Shown piece after piece: positions 8,150 through 17,772 of a DNA stretch of 64,000 bases. The position numbers and the translations under genes were made by a program. The notes under the pieces are model-generated. The model ran no database searches. It had not been told where the DNA came from and worked only from the letters and a program-made list of their open reading frames with translations. Location: contig JAEWIE010000003.1 in assembly GCA_023387375.1 (NCBI GenBank), positions 1-64,000 on the forward strand, written 5' to 3'. The stretch comes from Bacteroidota bacterium (lineage in GTDB: Bacteria; Bacteroidota; Bacteroidia; Flavobacteriales; Weeksellaceae). Numbering within the stretch: position 1 is the first letter of the stretch; each line of letters begins with the position of its first letter.

Positions 8150-10888
8150 ATGGATCAAAAAATCGCCTCCCTTAAAAAACTTGAGCACGAAGGAAAAAAC
8201 ATTCACCGTCTTCCCTTCTCCATTCGTATATTACTTGAAAATGCCTTAAGGAATCATGATGGCTTTGCCATCACAGATGAGCATTTAGAAACTTTGAGTA
8301 ACTGGGATCCAGCAGGTACCGACAAGGAAATACCCTTTAAGCCTGCACGCGTATTAATGCAAGACTTTACAGGAGTTCCCGCCGTTGTAGATATTGCCTC
8401 CATACGCGCAGAAGTGGTCAGAAAAGGAGGCGAAGGCTCAAAAATCAATCCTGCCATTCCCGTGGATTTAGTGATTGACCATTCGGTTCAGGTGGATTTT
8501 TTTGGAACCAATTACTCGGAAGGGAAAAACGTAGAGAGAGAATACGAACGTAATGCCGAACGCTATCAACTCTTAAAATGGGCGCAAACTGGATTAAATA
8601 ATTTTACGGTGGTTCCTCCCGGTATGGGAATCTGCCACCAGGTCAATTTGGAATATTTAGCCAAAGGAGTCATCGAGCGTGAGGGCTGGGCATTTCCCGA
8701 TACTTTAGTGGGATTAGATTCCCATACGCCCATGGTTAATGGAATAGGAGTACTCGGTTGGGGCGTAGGAGGAATTGAGGCGGAAGCCGCCATGCTGGGC
8801 CAGCCCATCTATTTTACCTGTCCTAAAGTGGTGGGGCTCAATTTAAAAGGCAGAATCCCTCAGGGATGTACCGCCACAGACATGGTGCTTACCATTACAA
8901 ACCTACTTCGTCAGGTGGGCGTTGTCGGGAAATTCGTAGAAGTATACGGAGATGCACTTGACCATTTAACGGTCACTGACCGCGCCACCATTGCAAACAT
9001 GTCGCCTGAATTCGGTTGCACCGTGACCTATTTTCCGATCGACAATCAAACCTTAGACTATATGAAGCGAACCCATCGCTCGCAGCAGCAAATAGATTTG
9101 GTTAAAAACTATTGCAATGAAAACCTGCTTTGGAGGACTGGAAAAGAGCAGATCGAATACTCAGAAATTGTAGAGCTCGATTTAGGAACCTTGAAACCGA
9201 CCGTGTCTGGACCCAAACGTCCTCAAGATAAAATCCTTGTTGAAGACTTGCACACGCGGTTTGCAGAATTATTAAAAGAAGAATTCAAAAGGGAATACGT
9301 TCCCATTGGAGATCGTCGCGAACATGCATGGCTGAACGAAGGAGGATCGGGAAGTGAGTTCGCACCTTCAAAAGAACTTGAATTGTCGGAAAACATCAAT
9401 ATTGTTAAAGACAACAAAGACAACGATTTACGAACCGTTAAAATCAAATTCAAAAATGCAGATTATAAATTAAGCGATGGCAGCATCGTCATTGCGGCCA
9501 TTACAAGCTGCACCAACACCTCGAATCCCGCTGTGATGGTGGGCGCAGGTTTGGTAGCGCGAAATGCAGTCGCTCGGGGTTTACGAACCAAATCATGGGT
9601 CAAAACAAGTCTTGCGCCAGGTTCAAAAGTCGTCACCAAATACCTTGAGCGCTCTGGTCTGTCCGAGGATTTGGATGCTTTGCGCTTCCATACAGTAGGG
9701 TACGGCTGTACGTCTTGTATTGGGAATAGTGGACCTCTTCCCGCCTATATAGCCGAAGCCATCGATAAACATGATATGGTGGTCGCCTCAGTGCTTTCAG
9801 GAAACCGAAATTTCGAGGCCCGGGTCCATTCTCAAATCAAAATGAACTTCCTGATGTCACCCATGCTAGTGGTGGCCTACGCGCTTGTGGGAAGAGTCGA
9901 TATCGATTTAATAAACGAACCGTTAGGCTATGATCCCAATGGAGAATCTGTCTACTTAAAGGACATCTGGCCAAGCCAAGAAGAAATCAACCAAACCATC
10001 ATGGATTGCATGAAAGTAGAAGATTTCAAAGAGGTCTACAATGTAATTTTTGAAGGAAACGAGCAGTGGAAGCAATTAAAAGCCCCTTCAGGAACTGCCT
10101 ATAAGTGGGACGAGCATTCTACTTATATTAAGGAGGTACCTTTTTTCAAAAACATCAGTGAAACGCCTGAACCTTTAGAGGACATTAAAAATGCGCGTGT
10201 ATTGTTATACTTAGGAGATTCAGTAACCACGGATCACATTTCTCCTGCGGGAGCTTTTAGCGATTTTTCGGCTGCTGGAAAATACCTCGTAGACCAAGGA
10301 GTAGAAAGAAAAGATTTTAACTCCTATGGTTCACGTCGTGGAAACCATGAGGTGATGATGAGAGGGACCTTTGCAAATGTGCGTATTAAAAACAAGATCA
10401 CAGACAAAGAAGGAGGCTACTCGAGCTATTTCCCCACTCAAGAAACCGGTACGGTGTACGACGTCGCCATGAAATACAGCCAGGATCAAACGCCGCTTAT
10501 CGTACTAGCCGGGAAAGAATACGGTAGCGGATCCTCAAGAGACTGGGCAGCAAAAGGAACTAACTTACTAGGCATTAAAGTCGTGATTGCAGAAAGTTTT
10601 GAGCGCATACACAGGAGTAACTTAGTACAAATGGGCGTACTTCCTCTTGAATTTGTTTCAGGACAAAGCGCATCCTCCCTCGGCTTAACAGGAAAGGAAT
10701 CTTATAACTTTAGTGGAATATCGGATTCCTTGAAACCCTCTAAAATCATTAAAGTGACCGCCGTGAAAGAATCAGGTGAGAAAATAGAATTTGATGCTAA
10801 AGCTCGTTTAGACTCCGCCATTGAAATTGCCTATTATCAAAACGGTGGGATTCTGCAATACGTGTTAAGAGAAGAGCTAAAGAAATAA
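8150..10888 (+). CDS. acnA: Aconitate hydratase A
   Basis: TCA-cycle enzyme that interconverts citrate and isocitrate in the cytoplasm using a [4Fe-4S] cluster. 912 aa, matching the usual AcnA length of about 890-930. The cluster ligands are in TSCTNTSNPAV (first Cys) and GYGCTSCIGNSG (the CxxC pair). Substrate-binding motifs of the family are also present, such as GLDSHTPMVNGIGVLG and YGSGSSRDWAAKG. The ATG at 8150 begins MDQKIASLKK, a typical N-terminus; an upstream GTG at 8069 would only add an unrelated stretch. It is transcribed alone and converges with the phosphoesterase operon that ends at 10985. Confidence 0.96.
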   Translation: MDQKIASLKKLEHEGKNIHRLPFSIRILLENALRNHDGFAITDEHLETLSNWDPAGTDKEIPFKPARVLMQDFTGVPAVVDIASIRAEVVRKGGEGSKINPAIPVDLVIDHSVQVDFFGTNYSEGKNVEREYERNAERYQLLKWAQTGLNNFTVVPPGMGICHQVNLEYLAKGVIEREGWAFPDTLVGLDSHTPMVNGIGVLGWGVGGIEAEAAMLGQPIYFTCPKVVGLNLKGRIPQGCTATDMVLTITNLLRQVGVVGKFVEVYGDALDHLTVTDRATIANMSPEFGCTVTYFPIDNQTLDYMKRTHRSQQQIDLVKNYCNENLLWRTGKEQIEYSEIVELDLGTLKPTVSGPKRPQDKILVEDLHTRFAELLKEEFKREYVPIGDRREHAWLNEGGSGSEFAPSKELELSENINIVKDNKDNDLRTVKIKFKNADYKLSDGSIVIAAITSCTNTSNPAVMVGAGLVARNAVARGLRTKSWVKTSLAPGSKVVTKYLERSGLSEDLDALRFHTVGYGCTSCIGNSGPLPAYIAEAIDKHDMVVASVLSGNRNFEARVHSQIKMNFLMSPMLVVAYALVGRVDIDLINEPLGYDPNGESVYLKDIWPSQEEINQTIMDCMKVEDFKEVYNVIFEGNEQWKQLKAPSGTAYKWDEHSTYIKEVPFFKNISETPEPLEDIKNARVLLYLGDSVTTDHISPAGAFSDFSAAGKYLVDQGVERKDFNSYGSRRGNHEVMMRGTFANVRIKNKITDKEGGYSSYFPTQETGTVYDVAMKYSQDQTPLIVLAGKEYGSGSSRDWAAKGTNLLGIKVVIAESFERIHRSNLVQMGVLPLEFVSGQSASSLGLTGKESYNFSGISDSLKPSKIIKVTAVKESGEKIEFDAKARLDSAIEIAYYQNGGILQYVLREELKK

Positions 10889-10924
10889 ATCACTTTACAT
10901 ATCCTTCCCTATAGCTAAAATGGC

Positions 10925-10956
10925 AAAAAAGCCTCCAGAATTTTCATTCTGAAGGC
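10925..10956 (-). terminator. Intrinsic terminator of the susC-phosphodiesterase operon
   Basis: Read on the minus strand, an 11-bp stem with one mismatch (arms 10946-10956 and 10931-10941), a 4-nt loop and a run of six U residues (10930-10925). It lies 29 nt beyond the stop codon of the gene ending at 10985. On the plus strand no U-run follows, so it mainly serves the minus-strand operon. Confidence 0.8.
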
Positions 10957-10984
10957 CACGTAAAATTAGAAAATTGAAAAAAAA

Positions 10985-12571
10985 TTAAGGAATAAATTTG
11001 AGGGCTTCCACTTGGAAGCTCTCTTTCTCGGTGGAGGTCTTTCCATAGCGGTCTGTAGCTCTCACTTCAAAACTGTGAGTGCCGATACTAAGACCTTTTG
11101 GAACGCCTATGCTCCATAAATGGTTAGAGGGTTCTGGATTAGAGGGTCTTCTACCCTCTTCTAATTCTGCTCTTTCATCCCACTTAAAGGTAGAAAGCAT
11201 AAAGGAAGGATCAATGTCTTTCGTGTAATTCATAGGCTTCCACTCGCTTCCATCAATTCTATATTCCACTTTATCCGAGGCGGACCCTGTAAAGAAATTG
11301 GCATAGAATTTTGCAGAACTTCTTGTCTGGGTGACCACTTTGGGAACATGAAGTTTAATAAGGAACGATTCCGGATGCCCAGCTACTTTGTACTGCACTT
11401 CATACTTGTTGTCTTTAATGGTAAGGTAAGAATAGCCTCTGTAGGTTCCGTCTCTCATGATGGACATAGGAACTCCTTTTGAGTCTACGGTTCCTGAATA
11501 CCAGTCGCCTGAGGTCGTTCCCATATTGATTTCATGAAGTTTTCCTTCGCCGCTCCATCCTTCTTCTTTGCCGTAGTAGATCTGCGTTTGTTTGTGGGTA
11601 TGGGCAGACATTAACAGCACATTTTTGAAAGGCTTTAAGGCATTGAAGATTCTTTCTCTATCGCTAAGTCTAAAATGATCGTCTCCTTCTCTTTCCGCCT
11701 TCATTTGAATGTGGTAAGAAACTACAATTAAGGTATTCGGATCTACGTTCTTAAGATCGTTTTCAAAAAACTGCAATTGCTCCTCTCTAAGTCCTCCCCA
11801 GTAGCCTTTTCCATCCCTTGGATCTGGATAAAGAATATTGTCTAATATCACAAAATGGGCATTCGCATAATTGAAAGCGTAATTGGGAGTACCAAAATTC
11901 TTCTCAAAAGTTTCGTCTGATTTTGAATCTTCAATAGCTTCGTAATTCATATCATGATTTCCCATCACGTTATACCATGGCAGCTGAAGCTCTTTCACTG
12001 CATCAATATAGGGCTGATGTAAAGAAAGATCGTCTCCTACAAGGTCTCCAAGAGTGATTCCAAAACGAGCGTTCTTTTTGGCTTCTTTTACTTCGTTAAT
12101 AATGCCTCTTCGAAAGTAATCTACTTCTTTTAAGTTGTAAGGCTGCGGATCCCCAAAAACGAGAACCGTAAACTCTTTTTCTTCCTCTGTTTTGTATAGC
12201 GGAAAATCCACTGATTTTGAAAGTTTTCCTGTGGGAGCCACGCCTGCATACTTATAGTTTATTGGAGAGCCTTCTGGTTTAAAATGGTAATAGAATTTAG
12301 GCAATTGGTCCTTTCCTACAAGGGTTTGATAACCCGAAGGCTTAATGACGAAAATCGTATTGTCTCCCGTCAGAGGAAGCGAGTAGCGACCGCTCTGATC
12401 GGTTACGCTCACGTGCTGCCCATTCGAGACAGAAACGCCGGCAATTCCTTTTTCTTTTCTGTCTTTGAGCTGGTTTCCATTCGTATCTTCATATACATAG
12501 CCCGATACAGAACTTTGCGCAAGGGCAGCGGCGCCTAAAAATAATAGAGGTACTATAAAACTTGTTTTCAT
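10985..12571 (-). CDS. Secreted calcineurin-like metallophosphoesterase with MetallophosN and MetallophosC type domains
   Basis: 528 aa, exported by a signal peptide (MKTSFIVPLLFLGAAALAQS). Residues 20-110 form an Ig/SdrD-like domain with DTNGNQLKD and GIAGVSVSNG, as in MetallophosN. The catalytic metallophosphatase core runs from about 135 to 340: VFGDPQ, TLGDLVGDD, MGNHDMN, SYHIQM and SAHTHKQT supply the dinuclear metal ligands. A C-terminal beta domain follows to the end. Likely activity is hydrolysis of phosphomono- or phosphodiesters outside the cytoplasm. It overlaps the upstream GDPD gene by 4 nt (ATGA), which implies translational coupling. It is last in a four-gene operon with susC and susD, so its substrate is probably released from or imported with the same compound. 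Confidence 0.9.
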   Translation of the reverse strand: MKTSFIVPLLFLGAAALAQSSVSGYVYEDTNGNQLKDRKEKGIAGVSVSNGQHVSVTDQSGRYSLPLTGDNTIFVIKPSGYQTLVGKDQLPKFYYHFKPEGSPINYKYAGVAPTGKLSKSVDFPLYKTEEEKEFTVLVFGDPQPYNLKEVDYFRRGIINEVKEAKKNARFGITLGDLVGDDLSLHQPYIDAVKELQLPWYNVMGNHDMNYEAIEDSKSDETFEKNFGTPNYAFNYANAHFVILDNILYPDPRDGKGYWGGLREEQLQFFENDLKNVDPNTLIVVSYHIQMKAEREGDDHFRLSDRERIFNALKPFKNVLLMSAHTHKQTQIYYGKEEGWSGEGKLHEINMGTTSGDWYSGTVDSKGVPMSIMRDGTYRGYSYLTIKDNKYEVQYKVAGHPESFLIKLHVPKVVTQTRSSAKFYANFFTGSASDKVEYRIDGSEWKPMNYTKDIDPSFMLSTFKWDERAELEEGRRPSNPEPSNHLWSIGVPKGLSIGTHSFEVRATDRYGKTSTEKESFQVEALKFIP

Positions 12572-13317
12572 TTCTTTAATAAAATTAATTGTTCAGGAAT
12601 GTCACTTGTGACAAGATCGATTCCCATGGTTTGTAATTGAGTAAAAATAGAAGTCGAATTCACGGTCCACGAATTCGTGCTTAACCCTAGCGCTTTGGCC
12701 TCAGAAACCCAAGTAGGATTCTTTAAAAGCACGCTATAGTGATAGTCTAGTCCGTCAATTCCTTCCTGTTTCAATGCCTGAGGCGAAAGATCTCCATTTA
12801 AATACTGTACATGCACAGAAGAATCGAGCTCCTTTAGAGCTTTGCAAATTCCAAGGGAGAAAGAGATGTACTCACTTTGGGATTCTACACCTACTTTTTT
12901 TACTTCCTTAAGAACCTGCTGCGCTACGATTTTCTCTAAACTTACGTCTGCCGTAGGCTTGATTTCAATCACAAGTCTCACTTTAGGATCCTTCTTTCCT
13001 GCTTTTAGATACTCTATAAGTGTAGGAAGCTTTTCTCCATTGCTTAACTTTAGGTTCTTTAGCTCTTTGAAAGGCGTTTTTGAAATCTCATGACCCTGAA
13101 TCTCAGCATCATGGTTTATGACTAGCACACCATCCAAAGTTCGCTGGACATCAAATTCAGATCCGTATACTCTTAAGGATTGAGCAGCTTTAAGAGAAGC
13201 GATTGAATTCTGTGACTCCTTACTTGCTTTCCAATAGCCGCGGTGCGCGACAATGCCTATTTGAGCCTGGCACCATGCGGCGAGTAAAAGAAGAAAGCTT
13301 AGGGCGTATTTTTTCAT
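12568..13317 (-). CDS. Exported glycerophosphodiester phosphodiesterase family protein
   Basis: 249 aa with a signal peptide (MKKYALSFLLLLAAWCQA). The GDPD TIM-barrel motifs are clear: VAHRGY near residue 25, FDVQRTLDGVLVINHD (Asp plus the catalytic HD) and VIEIKP. The family hydrolyses glycerophosphodiesters to sn-glycerol-3-phosphate and an alcohol. The export signal suggests a periplasmic or cell-surface site. It sits 3 nt after susD and overlaps the phosphoesterase gene by 4 nt, so all four genes are probably co-transcribed. A related activity such as lipid headgroup release cannot be excluded. Confidence 0.9.
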   Translation of the reverse strand: MKKYALSFLLLLAAWCQAQIGIVAHRGYWKASKESQNSIASLKAAQSLRVYGSEFDVQRTLDGVLVINHDAEIQGHEISKTPFKELKNLKLSNGEKLPTLIEYLKAGKKDPKVRLVIEIKPTADVSLEKIVAQQVLKEVKKVGVESQSEYISFSLGICKALKELDSSVHVQYLNGDLSPQALKQEGIDGLDYHYSVLLKNPTWVSEAKALGLSTNSWTVNSTSIFTQLQTMGIDLVTSDIPEQLILLKK

Positions 13318-13320
13318 TAG

Positions 13321-14775
13321 TTAAGGTTTATTCCACCACATAAGGGTATTAATATCGTCTCCGCCCATACTTTGAACAGCCGCCTGATAGTTCGCCCTGT
13401 TCATGATTTTAGGATTCGTTGGGTACATAAGACGCTGAGGCATCTTTCCGTCATTGAGTAGCCCACCGTTGTTAGGCAAGGTTGGGTAGCCTGTCCTACG
13501 GTGTTCAAACCACTGCTGATGGTCCACAAAGAATAAGGCGATGTATTTTTGGGTCATAATCTGTTCCAGCGTTCCGTTGTAAGCCACTACAGGATTGTCA
13601 AAGTAGCCTGCAGGCACTTCGGCTTCCCACTGCTCGATGGCTGAAGTTACGCCTTTTTCATAGTAAGCTTTTGCATCTCCTGGAATAATATTCTTAAGGG
13701 CAAGTTCACTTAATGTGAACTGAAGTTCACTATAAGGATACACAAGCACTTTGAGTGGAGCTTTGGCAAGATTCTGATTCATGTTCGAGGGCTGATAATC
13801 AAGGGCTGTTCCAGGGGCATAGCCTGAAGGCGCACCTTTAAATCCGATCACAGAGTTATCACTTAGCTTTCTTGCAGAGGTAAAAAACTGAGAAAGTCTT
13901 GGGTCTCCATTTTTTGATAAGGTTTCTACAAAAAATTCTCCTGCAGCTCTGTACGAGGTAAAGTCCTGAGGTCTTGGAATCGGAGGCATATAAGGAGAGA
14001 TGCCCGAAAGCAACATCGCCGCAGAATCGTCATTCGATTCAAAGAGTGGATACTCAGCCGGATTGTTTACAATCGCTAAGATACGCTCGTTTACATTAAG
14101 TTCTCCATTTCTTTTTTGAATTCGATTCAAAAGGCGAAGGGAAAGCGAATTTCCGAATTTTTTCCACTTTAAAACGCCCGTAGCAGACTGCTCTGCGTGG
14201 TAGAAGAGATCGAGCTCTCCAAGCGTTACGCTCGTATCAAAAAGAGAATTGGCCTCTTTTAGATCGTCTAAAAGCGCGAGATAAATGTCTTTCTGAGAAT
14301 CAAACTTGGGGGTCATAATTCCCTCTTCCAAATTAAGTGCCTCCGAATAAGGAACATCTCCAAAGGTATCTGTTAAATTTGAATACATCCAAGCTTGCAG
14401 CACTTTTGCAATGGCAATGTAATTGGGATTGTTTTCGGCTGCGGCAAACGATTCCATTTCTTTTGCCTGCTTGAGCCATTTGTAACTTGTGTTCCAATAG
14501 CCTCCCCCTGAGTTTTCGGTCAGATAATACCTACTTGGTGTATTTCCTTCGTTAGGAAAAGGTAGGGCCACCTGCATCAATTGAAAGGTAAAGTCATCCG
14601 CTCGGTTGTATCCATAGGATGCCATTTCGTATTGGAGTGGCGCTAGAAAACTTCCCGCCGTGGGGTTAATAATTTTACTAGTGTCTGTATTAATTTCGTC
14701 CATAGATCTATCGCAGCTGCCTAGTGCGGCTAAAGAGAGTAGAACGAAACCTAATTTAATTGCTGTATTTTTCAT
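13321..14775 (-). CDS. SusD/RagB-family outer-membrane nutrient-binding lipoprotein
   Basis: 484 aa with a lipoprotein signal ending in the lipobox LGSC (Cys at about residue 20), followed by DRSMDEINTDTSK, typical of the SusD-like_2 type. The rest is helical TPR-like sequence as in SusD (for example LKQAKEMESFAAAENNPNY and QKYIALFFVDHQQWFEHRRTGYP near the C-terminus). SusD proteins cap the SusC barrel and capture substrate at the cell surface. It lies 15 nt downstream of susC and 3 nt upstream of the GDPD gene. The partner enzymes point to a phosphodiester substrate rather than a glycan; that is inference from context. Confidence 0.93.
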   Translation of the reverse strand: MKNTAIKLGFVLLSLAALGSCDRSMDEINTDTSKIINPTAGSFLAPLQYEMASYGYNRADDFTFQLMQVALPFPNEGNTPSRYYLTENSGGGYWNTSYKWLKQAKEMESFAAAENNPNYIAIAKVLQAWMYSNLTDTFGDVPYSEALNLEEGIMTPKFDSQKDIYLALLDDLKEANSLFDTSVTLGELDLFYHAEQSATGVLKWKKFGNSLSLRLLNRIQKRNGELNVNERILAIVNNPAEYPLFESNDDSAAMLLSGISPYMPPIPRPQDFTSYRAAGEFFVETLSKNGDPRLSQFFTSARKLSDNSVIGFKGAPSGYAPGTALDYQPSNMNQNLAKAPLKVLVYPYSELQFTLSELALKNIIPGDAKAYYEKGVTSAIEQWEAEVPAGYFDNPVVAYNGTLEQIMTQKYIALFFVDHQQWFEHRRTGYPTLPNNGGLLNDGKMPQRLMYPTNPKIMNRANYQAAVQSMGGDDINTLMWWNKP

Positions 14776-14790
14776 TGTTGTATTAAAGCG

Positions 14791-17772
14791 TTAGAATTTT
14801 ACATTCAATTGAATGCCTACGGTTCTTGAAGAAGGAAGCTGTCCAATTTCGACTCCAGGTGTAATGGTGCTGTTGTCAAGCGCCGCGACTTCGGGATCAA
14901 ACATTGGGAACTCCGTCCACATCCATAGGTTTTTACCAAAGAGAGCTAGGGTTAAATCCTCCACGCCCATTGGTCTAGTAAGTGTTTTAGGAAGCGAGTA
15001 AGAAATCCTTGCATCTCTAAGTTTGATAAACGAGGTATCAAACGTATTGGTCTCGATATTGGCACGTCGGTAGTAATCGGCGTAGTAAGAAGAAAGCGTT
15101 ACTTTCTTTGTATTCGGACTAAACGATCCATCCGCATTTTGAACCACTCCTTCTCCAATAATCATCCCATCGACGGCATCCCGACCTTTCAGCGTATGCA
15201 TTAGTTTTCCTTGCTCTGACATCTTGTGATGCGTCTGAGAGTAAGCATTTCCGCCTAACTGTCCATCAAAGGAAAAACTAAGACTAAAGTTTTTGTATCT
15301 GAACTCATTTTGAAGTCCTGCTCTCCACTCTGGAAAGGCGTTGGCCACTTTTTCAATCGTTGCAGGCCTAGCCGGAAGTCCATTGTCTCCATAAATCACC
15401 TGTCCATCCTCTGTTCTTAAGAGTTTATATCCGTAGAAATCTCCTAGAGATCCGCCTACGACGGCATTAAAGTAAAGCACTCCCGCCACGGTGGACATGG
15501 TATACGGCTCTCCATTAAATTCAGGAGGAAGCGAAAGAATTTCGTTTCGGTTTAAAGACCAGTTTGCATTCACATTCCATGTGAAACTTTTGGTTTGAAT
15601 CGGCCTTGCATTTAGGCTCATCTCTACTCCTCTATTTCGGATTTTTCCTCCGTTTATGATTCTGTGAGAATACCCTGATTCATAAAGGGCAGGAATCGAC
15701 AGAATTTGATTGTCGGTTAAGTTCTCGTACAGCGTAACGCTATAGTTCAAACGGTTTTTAAAGAATCCAAAATCCATCCCTGCTTCAATGTTCGTATTGT
15801 TTTCGGGCTTCAAGTTAGGATTTGGATACACGCTAGGCGTTTGAATACTTCCTGGAAAATCGCCTACGTTGTAATACTTGGTAAGTTGGTAAGGAGATCC
15901 ATCGATCCCTACTTTTGCCCAAGATCCGCGTAGTTTCCAGAAACTAAATCCTGGGCTGCGAAGATTAAAGATATCAGAGAGAATAAAACTTGTACTTACG
16001 GAAGGATAAAAGAACGAGCGGTTCGATTTAATTAAAGTGGAACTCCAATCGTTTCTTCCCGTTATATCCACAAATATTTTCTGATCATACCCTAGCGTTA
16101 AGAGTCCGTAGGCACTGTTGACGCGCTCATCGTAAGGCTTTGGAAGTCTAGTGTTAAGCGTAATGGCGTTTGACAAACTATAATCGCCGGGTACTTTAAG
16201 TCCCTCTGCGCGGTAATCGTTCATCAAATATTCATTGTAACGAATACTTCCCCCTACCGAAGCCGAAACATCTAGTTTTCCGAACTGATTCTTATAGGTT
16301 AAAAGTGCATCTGTATTGTATTCTTGGTTCGTAATAAGCTGTTCGCGGTAGAATCCTTGACGGTAATTAGCGCTGCTATAAGGTCTTTGCGTCGTTCTTT
16401 CTTCGTTTAAATAATCCACTCCTGAGCGTAGCAGAAAGCTAAACTGATCATTTAGTTGATAATCTAAACTTACATTGACGCCAAGGTTTTTTTTGTCTAC
16501 CCCATTGAGCATGTGGTAAGCGATTAGATAAGGATTGTCAATGTAAGAGGAGAACGGATGGATTTGATCCACGTTCTCTTGTCCTTTTTTCCAAACAGGT
16601 TTGTACCAGGCTAAATCCACGTTTGGATTTTGGAAAATCATGAAGTAAGAGATCGACTGGTTGTTGTATCCTGTCGCGGGTAAATTGTCACTTTTGGTTC
16701 TATTGAAGGAAAGCTTTGTGCTGATCTTTAAGCGGTCGTTTAGCTTATGAGAAAAGGATCCCGCAAAATTGAAACGATCAAAACCTGTGTTAGGCATCAT
16801 CCACTCATTTGATAAATAGGTAAGGGAAGTTCTGTAGCTAGTCTTCTCATTTGAGTTCTCTATCGAGATGCTATTGGAATAGGTAGAGCCTGTTTCCCAG
16901 AAGTCCTTTACGTTGTTCTTATACGGTCTCCAGAGTTGGCGCGAAAGGCTTTGTCCTTCTACCGTAGGATCGTACTGGTAGTACATCTGACCGTCAAACT
17001 TAGGTCCAAAGGCGCTCGAAGTTCCCCCTGTGCTAACGCCGTCAGCAGACGCGCCGTAGGAATAATAGAAGTTTCCATTTTTGTCTTTGGCAAGGGTTCC
17101 TTGTCCGTACTCATGCTGGAAATCAGGCCATTTTAGAACCGTATCAAACGAAGCGCTTGAATTAAGCGTCACTCGAATTTTTCCGTTCTTTCCCTTTCCG
17201 GATTTGGTGGTAATCATTAAAGCTCCGTTCGCTGCGCGCGATCCGTAGAGCGCGGCTGCGGAGGCTCCTTTTAGTACCGTTACACTTTCGATATCGTCTG
17301 GGTTTATGGAATTAAGTCCATTTCCAAAATCAATGGGAAGGTCTCCACCGGATCCCGCGCCGTAAGCCGAAGTTCCTGATCCCGCGTTTACTCTAGGTCC
17401 GTCACTAAGAGGAATCCCATCCACTACAATAAGCGCATAGTTGTTGTCCATGCTCATGGACTTCTCACCCCGAAGTGTGATTCGAGAAGATCCTAGGGGT
17501 CCAGCTCCCGTAGTTTGAATTTTCAAACCGGCAACTTTCCCTTCCATAGACTGCGCCCAGTTGTTGTTCTGGGTTTCTTCGAAGGTCTCCGATCCGACGG
17601 TTTCCGCCACATATCCAAGAGACTTGTCCTGTCTTTTGATTCCAAGAGCGGTCACAACCACCTCTTCGATGTTTTTTTCTTTTACTGTATCGACTCGACT
17701 TTGGGCCGCAATTTCCACAGAAATCGAGCCGCTTAGTGCGAGGATTAGTAGAGTTACAAATTGTCTTTTCAC
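14791..17772 (-). CDS. SusC/RagA-family TonB-linked outer-membrane transporter
   Basis: 993 aa, signal peptide at residues 1 to about 24, a TonB-box-like EEVVVTALG at about 36-44, a plug domain (SITLRGEKS-like region, VVDGIPLSD, SVTVLKGASAAALYGSRAANG, a hallmark of SusC) and a 22-strand-type barrel that ends in the aromatic residue F (TVGIQLNVKF). The N-terminal carboxypeptidase-like domain of about 80-100 residues found in many SusC proteins is absent. The start is GTG at 17772; the nearest ATG (17779) runs into TAA at once. A -7 box, TACTTTTG, lies 20 nt upstream. It is first in the susC-susD-GDPD-phosphoesterase operon. Confidence 0.94.
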   Translation of the reverse strand: MKRQFVTLLILALSGSISVEIAAQSRVDTVKEKNIEEVVVTALGIKRQDKSLGYVAETVGSETFEETQNNNWAQSMEGKVAGLKIQTTGAGPLGSSRITLRGEKSMSMDNNYALIVVDGIPLSDGPRVNAGSGTSAYGAGSGGDLPIDFGNGLNSINPDDIESVTVLKGASAAALYGSRAANGALMITTKSGKGKNGKIRVTLNSSASFDTVLKWPDFQHEYGQGTLAKDKNGNFYYSYGASADGVSTGGTSSAFGPKFDGQMYYQYDPTVEGQSLSRQLWRPYKNNVKDFWETGSTYSNSISIENSNEKTSYRTSLTYLSNEWMMPNTGFDRFNFAGSFSHKLNDRLKISTKLSFNRTKSDNLPATGYNNQSISYFMIFQNPNVDLAWYKPVWKKGQENVDQIHPFSSYIDNPYLIAYHMLNGVDKKNLGVNVSLDYQLNDQFSFLLRSGVDYLNEERTTQRPYSSANYRQGFYREQLITNQEYNTDALLTYKNQFGKLDVSASVGGSIRYNEYLMNDYRAEGLKVPGDYSLSNAITLNTRLPKPYDERVNSAYGLLTLGYDQKIFVDITGRNDWSSTLIKSNRSFFYPSVSTSFILSDIFNLRSPGFSFWKLRGSWAKVGIDGSPYQLTKYYNVGDFPGSIQTPSVYPNPNLKPENNTNIEAGMDFGFFKNRLNYSVTLYENLTDNQILSIPALYESGYSHRIINGGKIRNRGVEMSLNARPIQTKSFTWNVNANWSLNRNEILSLPPEFNGEPYTMSTVAGVLYFNAVVGGSLGDFYGYKLLRTEDGQVIYGDNGLPARPATIEKVANAFPEWRAGLQNEFRYKNFSLSFSFDGQLGGNAYSQTHHKMSEQGKLMHTLKGRDAVDGMIIGEGVVQNADGSFSPNTKKVTLSSYYADYYRRANIETNTFDTSFIKLRDARISYSLPKTLTRPMGVEDLTLALFGKNLWMWTEFPMFDPEVAALDNSTITPGVEIGQLPSSRTVGIQLNVKF

